A DNA stretch of 64,000 nucleotides, from contig NC_066833.1 in assembly GCF_001640805.2 (NCBI RefSeq), positions 7,334,814 to 7,398,813 of the forward strand, written 5' to 3'. The stretch is from Lates calcarifer (lineage: Eukaryota > Chordata > Actinopteri > Centropomidae). This document shows positions 14,398-49,100 of the stretch, one piece after another. The translations under genes were made by a program, and so were the position numbers. The stretch's first letter is position 1. Each line of letters starts with the position of its first letter. Below the pieces are notes generated by a model. The model saw only the letters and a program-made list of their open reading frames with translations, made no database searches and was not told where the DNA came from.

Positions 14398-15266
14398 ATG
14401 TACACCTGTGCTTTTCTTAACTGTGACATGTAAAAATGAGCATCCAGTTGTTATTTTGAAGTACTTTATGACAATGAAGTTGAAAGTACTGGTTTTCTTG
14501 GTAATAAACCCTGTTGACTCTATTACATCAGAGTTTTGGTGATGACAAGCTTTGTTTTTTCAGAAAATCAAACCAGAAGATAGATAATAAAAAACCTGAA
14601 CATGAATTTGGCTCTTACCTACACTAAAATGTTGCTGCCTGATACAACTATAAATTGTTGACTCAAGAAGCTTTCATAACAATCCCTGTTTGCAACTAAA
14701 GAATCAATAAAGTAAATAAAGAAAATATGTGCATTGAATATACATATCACTGATTTCTGTGTTCTAATAGCTCCCTTTATATCAGAAAACTTACAGTATG
14801 CTAAGGAAAATGGTTAGCAGTAATGTTACATATGCTGGATTTTCAGTTATAGGCTCATAACCACTAGTAATTATTGTCCATTGGTATAAAATTGTTATGG
14901 GAACACAATGTAATTTTATCTATATCTCCAACATGTTCTGTTGTATTACTTAGCATCATAGAAAATATAGAATTTGACATGGAGTTAATATGTGACAAAT
15001 ATATACAGCATATAAGACATTCATTTGAAATAAACCTATTGATCATGGTGTGAGGAATCACACTGTATTTTGCCTCTTTTAAACACTATTTCATGTAGTG
15101 TTATAGTAGTAGTGTGTGTAGTGTTAAAGGTTTCACAGAATATATTAAAATTATGTCACAAACAAATGCTGGATATACTGCTTGTCAAACTAATCCAATA
15201 CTTAACCTTTTGTAGCTAAATCTAATCCACTACAGCAAAGATGATGGCATATGCAATATGGCATGA

Positions 15267-36000
<20,734 letters not shown>

Positions 36001-39000
36001 GTTGCTGGTGAGAATTTGAATCTTTAGCTACTGCTGCATCGGGAGCTCCTGACTCACATCCAAGTCCGTCCCACTCCGCTCTGCTCTCTTCTCTGAGGGC
36101 ACGAATGTAAAACCTCGATCATTTATGCTCTTATACCCGATTTAAAGTTAATATTCCACCACAAAACCTGAACTTGCTACTTAAGGAGCGGCAGTGGGCC
36201 TCCACAGACTTCAGTTCATGAGAAAAATTCCAACCAAGACAAAAATTTCATCCAGATGAGTGTTTTTGCATCTAGAAGTCTAAGTTAGGATTTTACTTAT
36301 TTGATGTTAAGCAAGAGCAGGAGGTCCGTTAGTTGCAGAGGAGCAGCAGCTTCCCCAGTTGTACAATAGTGTCGTTGTTACGCTCACAGCCGCAAACCTG
36401 ACTGGGGAGTGGGATGAAGGGTCAAAGCGGACTGTAAGTAGTAGGATGACTCAGAAAGCAGGTAGTCATACGGGATATTATAGTCACATATATTCTCTAT
36501 ATGTGTAAGTCTTTGAAAAAATGCATGTATTTTTCTAAATCAAAATAGTACAGTGTTAAAGTTGTATATATTTAATCTTTCTTAACACCTTCCTTATTTT
36601 GCACAGTGCCACTTTAACTAGATTCCTTGTATACAGGGAAACTGTGTGACACCAACTCATTCAGATGCCTAAAAGGTCGTATCTTTTAGTCAGTATGACT
36701 CATTCAGGGTTTCCCCTGTATTCCTTACTCCAGTTATTTGGTAAAGACTCCAAACCACAGAGCAGTCAACCACAATCTATTTATTCTAGATTAGAATAAA
36801 ATAGATTTTTGTGGATGGAGATTTCTTAGGTGTCTCAGAGAGAACTACGGTGTCATAACAAGTGGTCATATACCAGGTTGATGGCTGGAGTGGTGTATGA
36901 CATCACATGCAACAATGGCAAGGACAGTGGACAAGAGACTGAAAACAACATTAGCTGTCAACTTCAGCTGTCTGTAGGGACCAAAATAAAACTTCACCAA
37001 ATGAGAAGGGTCAAAGGTCAGTAACCAGCAGTCAGCTGACCAAGGCCAGGGACTATAGCAAGGATTTAACAGATGACATGAGACCTAGTCAACAAGTGCC
37101 AACCCAGCCACCTAAGACAGTTTGACTGGCCATCAAAAAAAAAAAAAGCTTGTCAAACCCTCTGATTATTTTTTCCTTCATTTAGTTTTGCCATCAACTT
37201 CTCCTTCAACTTTAGTCTTGCAGCCAGGTAAAACACAGAACACAGACTAAATATGATTTCTGTATTTCTTTCTTGCATAATGATCCACACACTGTTCCAA
37301 GATTTTCTGCCAACTAGATTTTTTTTTTTTTGTCCAAAATAGCCCATAGAAAATCTGTAGTGACATTGCTTCATATTTTATGAACTGATCATTATGTTTT
37401 GTTTGTAAAAACCACAATCAGCAAAGTAACTGGTAAAACAGCTGTCAAAGGAATATAGTTCAAATTCTCAAATTTAAAAAATATATAGCTTGAAAACAGC
37501 CCTGCTAAAGACCATCTTTGAACAGAGATAGGAGTTAAAACCTGTTATCACATAACTGAAGTTGCAAACTCAGTCATTGCAATAATAACTTAAAATTCAT
37601 CTAGTCATGACAACAGTGAAATGTGGTTGAAAGCCTTGAAAAGGCTAGTAGTGGACCTTAAAACCTGAACGGTCAAGAATCAATTTCACATTTGATAAGT
37701 TTATGACATACAGAGGATATCACTCTTGTGGTCACTCTTGTGGCTGCTACTCATTCTTCCAAAGAATAAACTTCTTCTGAGATTACCCTGACTAAGATAA
37801 ATTTCTCATCATCTTTCTTGTTAACTGTATTTGCTATGAAGTTGTACTTTGTACCACACAGCTGATGTATTTATTGTTAATAATAATCTAATATAGAAAA
37901 TATTAAGAAACTAACTCTAACTGCAAAAATACTGAAAAATCAACAGAAATGTGCAGGTCATGCAGTGGTTAGTTTCTTCACCCCCTCTGTGAAGTCCACT
38001 GATGAGATAGATTCAGATCAAGGCCATTGTGAGTCACTGATTCTCTTTATTACATGGATCCAATTTACAGTGGATGTAAGTGAAAAGTATAGCAGTTGAT
38101 GAGGATTTCTATGCTCAGAGACAGAAAAATTGATTGTACGAATGGAGATGAAATGCTCACATTATGGCTCATAAAGTTTCTCAGAAAATGGGCCTTATCT
38201 AATTCTGCAATCTAAAATGAAACAAATCTGATTGGCTGTAAATGAATAAGAATCAAAGTTATGATCTTGTGGTGAGCTGTGTCAATGATGGAATAAGTCA
38301 TCAGTACTTTATAGTAAACTTTCTGCTCACACCGGGTGATTTTAGGGTAACTTACATCTACCCAGGGAATCTCACACATTTACAGTAATGTCTATTTATG
38401 TGCATTGTTCCATTTATAGAGAGAAATTCATGAATAGGGCCTAAATAAGCCAGTTGGAAATTGATGTAGTACCATAACAGTCCACAAGAGAGCAGCATTG
38501 CTCTACTGTACAGACAGCTGACAAACACACGTTTTGGAAATATAACAATTTTTTTAATGAATCATTTTATCACCAAAGAAATTGTGTAAAATGCACGAAA
38601 TTAAAAATTAAAATCAAGTTGTCTCAGAAAGGGAACATGTTTGTGGTGTACAGATTGTATTTTACTCTATTAAGTGCTTGAAAATGGAGACAAAATCTTT
38701 TTTGTTTGGTATTATGGGATTGTATACAGAAACAAACAGAGATAATCAGCATTATAGTTTGAATTTTGTATTTTTGAGAGAGAAAAACAAGAGAGTGCAT
38801 GCTGTACTTTCAACAATAAAGTTTGTTTATTGTTATGTTTTTTTCTGTTTACTTTGTCCCAATTCCATATTTAAAGTATGTACTATAAACTATTTGTCAT
38901 AGAATATTGTTTTGCAGTTAGTATATATCTTATTAACATACTTGACCATTTTATTCTAACAGGAAATGAATCAATATTTGGTGTCACTGTCAATTAAATG

Positions 39001-40194
39001 GCAGGAAGTGGTATCTTCATTTCCTTTGTGCGTACAAATGGGTAAATCAAGAGCAGGCAAAAAAGCAAAAAATTGGTGTTTTTCAGTCAGCTTACTTTTT
39101 CTGTCTATTTCAGTCTGACTTACTGTGAAAACACACTCAGAAATAGTAATTTGGATGGAACTGGAACTTTTTTCTCTGCCTTAATTAGAAAAAAGATCAG
39201 GAGAAAGGTGTGAATGATGTGGTAAAGGTTCAGTATTACTTACATGGCTGTAAGGAGTTACACTTCTTTAAAGTGCTTCTGTTGTTACAGAAATGTTGTT
39301 ATTGGGACTTTATTAAACCCACTAAGACACTGCATGAAATATTGAGCTGTACAAATAACATTTTAATTATAAAAGAAATCGCAATTATAAACATAGTTAA
39401 AACCTAAAAACACATTCTGTATGTGCAAGTTTTAACCTTACTAAAAATAAAGAATAAAAACCATGAATGTAGTTAAAATTCCAACTCTCACTGCCAATAA
39501 TTTTATTTTTTATTTTAGTTTCCTCAAAACTAGGGATCTGAATATTTGTAATACACATTGTAGTCTATTTTGACTCAGTCCTACAAACACCATCCTGCTC
39601 TAGAGGACCAGATGTGGATTAATCTGCAGTTGCCAGTTTGATAGCTGTTTTAAGAAATTACTGAGTCTTTTAAAAAATTAAACTACAGTTTTGGACCTCA
39701 AGATTCATATTTTCAGAAGCCCATGGGCTTGGGACTGAGTGCCAGAGACAGAATGGGGAAGTCTGAAAGTACTGAGAGTTGCACTAACATGCTCTTGGTT
39801 TTCATGGGATTTGCTGACAATATAGAATAACACTGGACTTATCTTGTAGGAGTAAAATGTATGTATTTTTGTGCTGGAGAAACTAAAGAAACATCACCCA
39901 GGAAACTTCCTGTTGCAAGGCAACAGCAGAAGAATTTAATAAAAACAAAAACTCTCACTCTTTATGGGTTTTTTGTTGGTTAAATGACTCATATTTACAT
40001 GAATACTAATTTCTTAATTTCTCTTAATTCTATACACACTGCATTTTATTCTGTACTGTACAACCTACTTCAATGAACTTCTATTTTATGTCACAGTTTA
40101 GGTGCATTCCATCCACCCAGTGCTCATGATGTGAACTCTGTATAAACAAGTGCTTGGTGACAGGCAGGCAACACCGTGTGAATACTAAAACAGC
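36001..40194. other. Region between slc15a2 5' end and cyp27a 3' end
   Basis: The first few hundred bases above 36000 should contain the 5' UTR and promoter of slc15a2 on the minus strand. I see no clear TATA box or CpG cluster. The rest is AT-rich. AATAAA on the minus strand at 40050-40045 could end cyp27a transcripts. No gene or transposon was recognised from 36.5 to 40.0 kb. Confidence 0.4.
40045..40050 (-). terminator. Candidate polyadenylation signal of the cyp27a1-like gene
   Basis: AATAAA on the minus strand about 145 bases beyond the TGA stop, the nearest canonical hexamer. Confidence 0.45.
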
Positions 40195-43100
40195 TCACAG
40201 AGAAACTCCTCCTGCTGCTGCTCTTGGTTCGTTGTGCTTGACTCTTCGGTCCAGAAACTGCAGGTTGATTGGTTTAGCAGGGCAAAGCAGGGTTCTGGTG
40301 ATTGGCTTCACTGTGGTTCCAGCAGGATCTGGCCTCACCTCATAGTGCTTTATCAACTTTAAAATAAAAGAGAGAGAATTCTTGTCCCAGTAGAAAAGAA
40401 GTGAAGTGACAGAGTCCACATTTGTGTTAATGATTACCAATATATAACTGTGGGTTTTGGATAAGATGATTGAGTCCAAAGTCAGATGACTGATTTGTGG
40501 TTTGTATCATTCCAGTGCCAAGACTCACAACAGAAGAAGAGTCAGACCCCTGTGCTCTGGTTGAACGGTTACTACAGGTCAATACTGCTCTCTGAGTGTA
40601 ACTAAAAAACAATAACATTTAATGGGAGGTACATTACCGGTCAAAAGTTTAAAAACACCAACATTTTTCCTGTTGTTGCTGAAATTAAATGTAATGTAAT
40701 CAAAATTTCTGACTTATTCAGTAAACACACTCATGACATTCTTTCTACAATGGAAGTTAAACATTGTAAAGTTTGTCCCAACATTGTTGCAGAATTTCTC
40801 ACAAATGTGTTAGACTTTTTTGTTTGTTTTGCTTTCACCTTCTGTCCAGTTCATCTCAAACCAGCTTGATGAGGTTTAGCCCTGGAGAATGTGCTGGTCT
40901 TCCATCATTTGAAGCGACAATCTAGTTCTTCCCTTCAATTGTCTGGGGTCATTACCTTGCTGTAATATGAACCCCTGAGCAACTAGTCTGTCTTCCTTTG
41001 CTACTTGCCTTTTTCTCATTCTGATAGCAATATACTGTTTATACACAGTTTGTTCTAATACTGCCTTTGCACAGACATACAGTTTGTAATCAACAAAAGT
41101 CTGGGCAGAGAAGGAACTGTTTCAACTGATATGCAACCTACGGAGGGTAAAAACTAATTAGTATGCATTTGGTTTTATTAACATAATATATTGATATTCA
41201 ATATATTAATAATCAATGACAAAATACTGTTCCTGATTTAACATAAATGAGGAGATTCCGTCCATTCAACAGCACCTAATGCTGTACTATCGGTGTAGTA
41301 ATTGGTTAACACTTTAAGCCCTCCTATTTAGCATTTATAAGCAGTATACAAACATGATTTAGTAAATGGTTACTTTAAACACTATACTGTTATTGTAAAG
41401 CTGAAAGGTTTATAAACTATAAAGACATTTTAAGTGTTTATTAATGTGCAGTATTTGTCAACAAATATAGCTTTTCATATAAAGACATATTTTGTATTAT
41501 TACAACTGTGTTTTACTATATTGTCATTATCTCTTTGTACATGAGCCCCCACTTATTGCTGTCCACAGGAGGAGTTATAATTGTTGACAGTTTGTCAGCT
41601 TGATAATAAGTTTGCTGTCGTCAACAAGCTAAAAATACATACACCTCTGATTTGTTGTTTCCTTATAAAATTGTTAATATTCACATGTAAACAAACAGTG
41701 TAACAGAGTAACATTAGCACTGTTCTTACCCTGGACAGGAGAAGATACATCTCGAGTTCAGCTACCCGTCGACCCAGACATGCCCTGATCCCAAAACCGA
41801 ATGGCACTGACCCAAACGGGTGCTTGGACTTCTCCTCTGCTCCTCGGAGCCATCGCTGCGGCAGGAAAGTGTGGGGGTCGGCAAAGATATTCTCATCATA
41901 GGACACAGTGTAGTGGCAAAGGTGAAATAGCGTCTATGAGAGAGAAGACATCTCTATTTAATTGTAATAATGTAGTTTTTGCTAGAATGCACACAGGTCC
42001 TTCACACATACTATACAAACCATTAAATACATGTGAGGTATAGCTATTGGGCATAAAGCCTTGTGATTATTGTCTTGAGACAGAACAAGTATCCAAAGTC
42101 TACATAAAAAAAGTCAGAAATTAGACATTCACTTAACCCTAACCCTAACCCTAACCCAGATTTGGGAAGGGGATCTATATATGATATATATCTTATGTCA
42201 ATAATACATGAAAGTCAAGGCAAAGCAAGTTTATTTAAATAGCACAATAAAGAAATAAAGAAAAAGCTGCATTTTAACATTAAATTAAAACAAATGATTA
42301 CAAATTAAAGGAAAAAAAAATCTTTCCAAAGGAAATAATAGGTTAGATAAAGTAAGGGCAAGATGGCTGATGATGAGTATCTAAGGTTCAGTCAAAGGCA
42401 GTGGAGAACATTTAAGTTTTTCACCAGGAATGAAAGGTTGTCAGAACACCACCAGATGTGATTAAAAGAAAGAAACTGTAATGGAAAATGCCTTAAACAA
42501 TTGATTCATTATTGGAATAGCTGAGATGGAAAAGACCCGGCATTACTTAAAGAAACCACATGGCAAATGTGTGTCTGGTCTCACCTGTTTAGGGAAGAGG
42601 TGATCTCCCACCACAATTTCATTCTCAACAGTGACTCGGGCATTTCCTGGCACCACTGGATACAGCCTGGTGATCAAAGAACAGAGTGGGAGTCAGCACA
42701 GACTTCATTGGTTTGTTCAGCAAAAGCAGCTGTTCATTAATACAACTCTAAGACATAGGGTACTGCTCAGATCACAAACAGTTTTATTGACATATGAATG
42801 GTTTTGTTGTCTACACTTTGTGTTTTTGATCTGACTAAAGAAAGAAGAAGATTTAAAAAAATGTCACTTAATTAGTTTTATAAGTTCTGGTACTAGGAGA
42901 GTAGTATTGATCTTCTCATTTAACTTTTGGTGAGAAATTAATAAGCATATTTCCAAAATCTTCAGGTTCATATCTATATAATAAACTCATGCTGATGCAA
43001 AGTGTAGATTTCCATGTTTTTATTTGTCTCGTTCAGAGTTGGAGCACTTAGCTTATTCACTACTTTTTGATTTGAATTAATTGTTTAACTGATTAGTTAG

Positions 43101-46100
43101 TTGATAGAACATTAATTGGCAGCTATTCCAATAATGAATCAGTTGTTCAAGTCATTGTCCAAGAAAAGACATTTACTGGTTCCTATTCCTCAAACCTGCA
43201 CATTTGATGTTCACCTTTGTCATAAATGAAAGTTAACTGAATATGTGAACATGACTAATGGTCAAATAAACAAGATTAAATATGAATATGTCACCGTGGA
43301 CATTTTTCACTATCAACTGACATTTTACAGAAAAAATTATTAACCGATTAATCAAGAAAATAATCTGCACATCTATCAACAATGAAAACAGCTTAGTTAG
43401 TTGCAGCCAGCTTAGTTAGTTGCAGCTCTTTTCTAGTTATGAGATATATGTTAACACCTTTCAGCCTTAGCAAAGATACTGTAAACAACCAAACAAACCA
43501 TCAATATCTTATTGACTAGATGTATTGATAAAAATTTAATCATCTCTCTGACCGTAGTGTCTCTCTGATGATAGCCTTCAAGTATGGCATCTGAGAAATG
43601 TCATCACTCGTTGGCACCTTGTCTCCAGGGCAAACACTTATCACTTCCTGGAATAATTGTTCTTGGATCTCTGGCTCTTTTGCCAAGTGGTACAGGGACC
43701 ATGAGATAGTGTTGGAGGTCTGAAACAGAGAGGGCGTACACCGTTATCTTCTGTTAAAGTTTCAGTGTGTGCCATCTCAGTGAGAGCTTCAGGTGAAACA
43801 GTGTAAGACTCAAAACCACACCAAACTAAATTTGATGTTTGCATACATAAAACTGCCATTTCAACATTTTAATGGCTATATTTCAGTATGAAGCAGATCT
43901 AAACTATGTTTTGAAACAGAGAAACCTTGTGCATACATAACTGAAAAAAAAATCTTTAAACCAATAACCTTTACATAATGTAGGAAAAATGGACCACAGA
44001 GTGCACACCCACTACTGACCGTGTCGACTCCTGCCAGCAGGAGTTCGGTCATGCTGCCCAGAATCTCAGTGACTGTCATCTTATCACTGAGTAGCAGGTG
44101 TGTGAGGTACGCTCCTTCCACATTCTGGTCCAGGTGCACCTTCTCCTGGATGTCCTCTATTTTTTTCTGCACCAACTCTTCAGCTATAGGATTAAAGAGA
44201 AAATTCACCTTTTTCATTTCTCATAGAAGCAGCAGTAAAACAAGACAGCCTTGACACTTTTGCCCACCAGATGGCGTAAAACAAAAACACTGTGGGGGAT
44301 CTTGTTCAGACATTGTGTAAGAGCAGCAGGACCTGTGAGATGGACTTTGTCCTGTCAGTCAGCAGGGTCTAGTGTCCTTGAAATTATTTGATAATGCAGC
44401 CTGAAAAATGTCCATGAAGACTGAACTCAGGGTTTAAGGTGAAGAGTTCTGAGAAACTGAGCACCTCACAATGGCCCCCTGTAACTACGTCCAAAATGAC
44501 TGAGAGACTGAGGCTTAAGTTCAAATGGTTTTTAAAGGAGCTTTGTGAGACTGGGGGATTAAACATGTATTACGCCATAGAAAAGCATACAAATACTTTG
44601 GGTTTTCAGCCCAAAGTGATGACGTGGTGTTAATTAAGAAATATAAGGTCGATACTATCTAATGTTATTTTGTACAGTTCAAATATCTGGCACCTGATCT
44701 GTAAAACTCTGTACTATTTGGCTGTAGGTGTATAAGGTTTTAATGTTTCACTATTTAAAATATCAGATAGCTTTTATGAAAGCTGGTGGCTTGCTGGTGC
44801 TGCTCACCAACTTTAAAGAGATGATCCCAGGCTGCCACAAACCGTTTCCAGAAAGGCATGTAGGGCCAGGTGGCCTTGGGAAAGAGGACGATGATTTGGG
44901 AGAGCCGAAACATTTCCCCCACAGAGAGGATGAACTTTTGGGTTTCCTCGGGCACCACCTCGTTCATGCAGCCCATACGTGTCTCAAACAACACTGAACA
45001 GATACCTGCATTTGAAAATAAAATTAATAGAACATTATTACACCTTGAATAATTGGCTACTGTAACCATCCTAGGACTAAACAGGTGATTTTACTAGAGC
45101 AAGATTTTTATCCATTCAACAGCATATACACTATGGCCAAAATAATGTGGACACTGAAAAATTACACCTTTAGTGGTTGCTGGACATGTCATTCCAAAAC
45201 CATGGGCATTAATCTCCTACTGTAACTGCTTCCACTCTTGTGTTTCATATATTCCACCAGATTTTTTAGACACTGGCTGCAGGGATTGTTCCCATTCAGC
45301 AACAAGAGCATTAGTGAGGTCCAACACAGGAAAAAAATGTCCTAGACCAAAAGCACACAAAAAGTATGTGGACCAAATTTGACCAAATCCTGTACCGTAG
45401 TCTATGTGGGTCAGTTTTTATGTTGATGACATGACACCACTCTTTTACTATAAAATAATAACAGGCATAAAGTAAATAAACAAACTTGTTGGTGTTTAAA
45501 GGAATTGCCAAGACTTTAGTGAGGGGATCAATACAACTGCCATGTCTGTCCATTAAATTTGATACATAGGAGGCACAAAGACAAGCTGGAGCTAGTCTGG
45601 CTCTATCTGGAACCTAAGCCCCTGTAAAACCACAAACTACTGTTTCTGCAATCCCACTAAATGTACTGATTAAACAAACAAGATAACATATTAGTTCATG
45701 AGAATAAAAGGTGCTGGTATGTGGATTTTGTTATCTTTGGACAGAGTCAGGCTGTTTCCTTGCTACAGTGTTTAAACTTGTACTGATATGAGAATAGTAA
45801 CACTCATCTAATTCTCAGCAAGAAAGCAAATGAGCATATTCACCAAAATACCCACATGCTCTTGAAATTTAATTAAATTAATCCCATCTGAACGGAGCTT
45901 TAGAAGTGCATTAGAAATGTTTCACTGTTAGGTGACTTACCTTGAAAATGACTTTGGTTAAAGGTCATATAATGTACCTAAACCTCCCTGTGTGATCCTA
46001 GCAAGTACTAGGATCAAATCCACAGTTTATCTCACAGTATCTAATCAGCTGTCAAGGCCAAAGGACTCAGCAACTGTGTCAAAGTCAACATCCTAAATGA

Positions 46101-49100
46101 CAGCACACTCACAGGCACGTTGCTCTACAAGTAGCTAACTGTCTGCCCTATGTATATGAAGAAGTCATTCATTCATTAATTAATTCATTATCTATACCAC
46201 TTATCCATTAAGGGTCACAGGGGCCTGGAGCCTATCCCAGCTGACTTTGGGCAAGTGGCGGGGTACACCCTGTACAGATCGCCAGCCATTAACAGGGCGA
46301 ACATATATAGACTATTCACACTCACATTCACACCTATGTCAATTTAGAGTCACCAATTAACCTAACTTGCATGTCTTGTCTTGGACTGTGGGAGGAAGCC
46401 AGAGTACCCAGAGAGAACCCACACAGACACAGGGAGAACATGCAAACTCCACACAGAAAAGCCCTGGGAAAACCCAGGATTAAACCCAGAACCCTCTCAC
46501 AGCAAGAAGCCCCCCCCCTTACAGATAAAGAAGTCAGTATTGTTGTTTTCATTACAAGAAACTGGCAAAATCTGTGGCAGACTTTAAAAGGCAGCTGCAA
46601 GATTTCCATTGATCTCTAAGCACAGAGTGAAGTAGTTAGATGATGTAATGCAGACAGCTGCTGAGGTCTACAGGAGAGAGTCAAGGACAAGTGAAGCAAG
46701 TCTGATAGCAACTCTGTCATCCACTGAAGTTTAAAGTAATTCCAAGTGGCACAATCAACAAAAAATAAGTTTAAAGCAAAAAGCATAGTAGTAGTAGTAC
46801 AGTTTTGAAATAAAAAAGGTAAAATAATGGTAATAACTTAATAACTTACTTCATTACCTGAAATTGTACCTGTGATTCATGTGAACTGTTTTTCTTTTAG
46901 TCTTTTGTCTTGTTGTGTCCTTTGTTTTTGGAATTGGAAGAAATGATTGACAAACCTCTGGTTGGTTGGTTGGTTGGAAGGTTGACAGAAATAAAAATAC
47001 TGAAAAGAACTCTGTTCTTATAAAATTTTCCATTCAACTTGTGTTAAAATTATAATGGTGTGCTGGTTCCTACATTCATTTAAGATTTTTTAACCCAGGA
47101 GCTATTAAGTGATATGCATATTTCCTCTAGTTGTCTCTATACAGTATTAATAATCAAGGGGTTTTCAAATATCTAAAAAAAAAAAAACAGATAAGCTTCC
47201 ACAGCTGATTAAAAGAAAACATTTGATTTGTCCTGTTCTCTGCCTACCTTCAAAAGCAAATTTGTAGAGTTCTCCAGTCAAGTCATTGACCATAACTCCC
47301 TGGCCGCTGGTTTCCCTCAGCCAGTCCACTCTGTTGATGAAGTCTGATACAACCTCGTTGATAGTGTTAGCGTAAGATGAGACGTGTTTGGGCTTCAACA
47401 TTCGAGGGTTCAGGATGCTGCGGATGCGTTGCCACTTGGCCCCCATCCTAAAAAAAGAGGATTAATAAGAGGAAATGAGCTTGCAGACAGAATGAGACAA
47501 AGGTGTTTCAAACCTGCACCAGTCAAACTGAAATAAACCTAAATTTAAGGTGGTGTAATACTAACCTCAAGCTAGCTAGAGAAAGACGGATCTGTATCAG
47601 AAACAACAAATCAAATGAAATGAAAAAATCCAACATAGAATTGATCTGACTAACAAGTAAAATCTGTGTATCCAAAGCATAATATATTATCTTCCTCCTT
47701 GCCATAGACCTAAAAATAACATCAGTGAGCCACACTGTTGCAGTGGGTGATATGTTGCATCAGTATTACAAACACACACACTGTAGTTTATTTTCGGTCA
47801 ATCACACAAACACCATCCTGCTGGCTCAAACACTTTTTTAAAGATCTACATCTTTTTTATGAGCAAACAGGCCTTAGGCTGAGGGTCACAGGCATGAAGA
47901 GACAGACTGGTGTTGTTGATCTTTGTCTTTTCATAGGATTTGTTGACAATAAGAAAACTACTTTTCCAGTCCAGTCATGTATACAAATATAATAGTATAG
48001 TTTAGTTAGTATAGTATAGTATAGTTTAGTAATAGTATAGTTTCTCTTCCTTTTTACTCTGAACTAATCTTTGATTTGTTAAATAAATGTTTTAAAAGCA
48101 TCTGAATTATTTAAGGTGTTGTATAGGGCAGATTCCTGAGCAGCTCTGCAGTGTCAGAACATTCACTACAAATGTCGAGTGCTGCCACAACAAGTCTGAC
48201 AAGATTTACTGAATACCAGTGAGGGAAAGCTGCAACTAGTCAAAAAAATTCAAGAAAATTATGCTCTTTGTGCCTGTTTGGATCTGACTAGAATGAATGG
48301 TACATGGAAGGAAGAAAAGTTCCCTTTACATGGCTTCAGATTTTTTATAAGCATACAGCAAAGTACAAAGGGCAGCATAACTATACACACTGTATGTATA
48401 GCTAAAGTATCTTTAATAAAACAAGTTCTTGGATTACTTATTATGGTGTTACTGAGTATTAAATGCTTTGTGGTCTTGTATGGATATTAGTTATGTTATA
48501 TTCATTTTAATTGTGTTTTAAAGCTACTAAGAAGTGTGTTTTTGGCTGCCACATCCAAACCTAAGTTCCTGATTATAGTCCTTTGAATTTAAATTTGCAG
48601 TTACTTGTTTATTGTATTTATATTATATTGTATTGCATCTTTTAGTTAATTTTTTGAGTTGAGCTGATATGGTGGACAGATACCCATTTATGCATATAGT
48701 GCATCACAGTGCAACATTAGCAAACATTTGGAGCCGTGTTTGTGTCCACCTGTTAAATATAAATCCAATATTCATTGGCTCTGTCTGCTGTTCAGTGTTG
48801 AGCAGGTAGTGTGAGTGTTTTTAGAGCATTTTTGACTAAAATAGTTGTCACTGCTAATGGTGGCCATGAGAGTGAACCAACACAGGAAAGCTGCAGGCCT
48901 GAAAACCAAAACAGTGAACTGAAAGACACCACTATGTTCTGTAGAGCTGAAGGGAACTGCAGAGTGAGGTGAGAATTTTCTGTGGATTCATCATTTCTAG
49001 CAAGCCCTTTTACATTACAAGTAGTCATGTGATCCATTGTTAATATAAAAAAAAAAGTCTAGTAGGACCTTCATGTAGGACTCCGTGGCCCCATGCAAGC

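Larger units (their letters stand above)
13242..15266. other. Tail-to-tail intergenic region with both 3' UTRs
   Basis: This lies between the hspbap1 stop (plus strand) and the slc15a2 stop (minus strand). AATAAA on the plus strand at 13852-13857 is the first good polyadenylation signal after hspbap1. On the minus strand AATAAA at 14397-14392 could serve slc15a2. No gene, RNA gene or transposon is recognised between them; the short open frames here show no family match. Confidence 0.5.
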
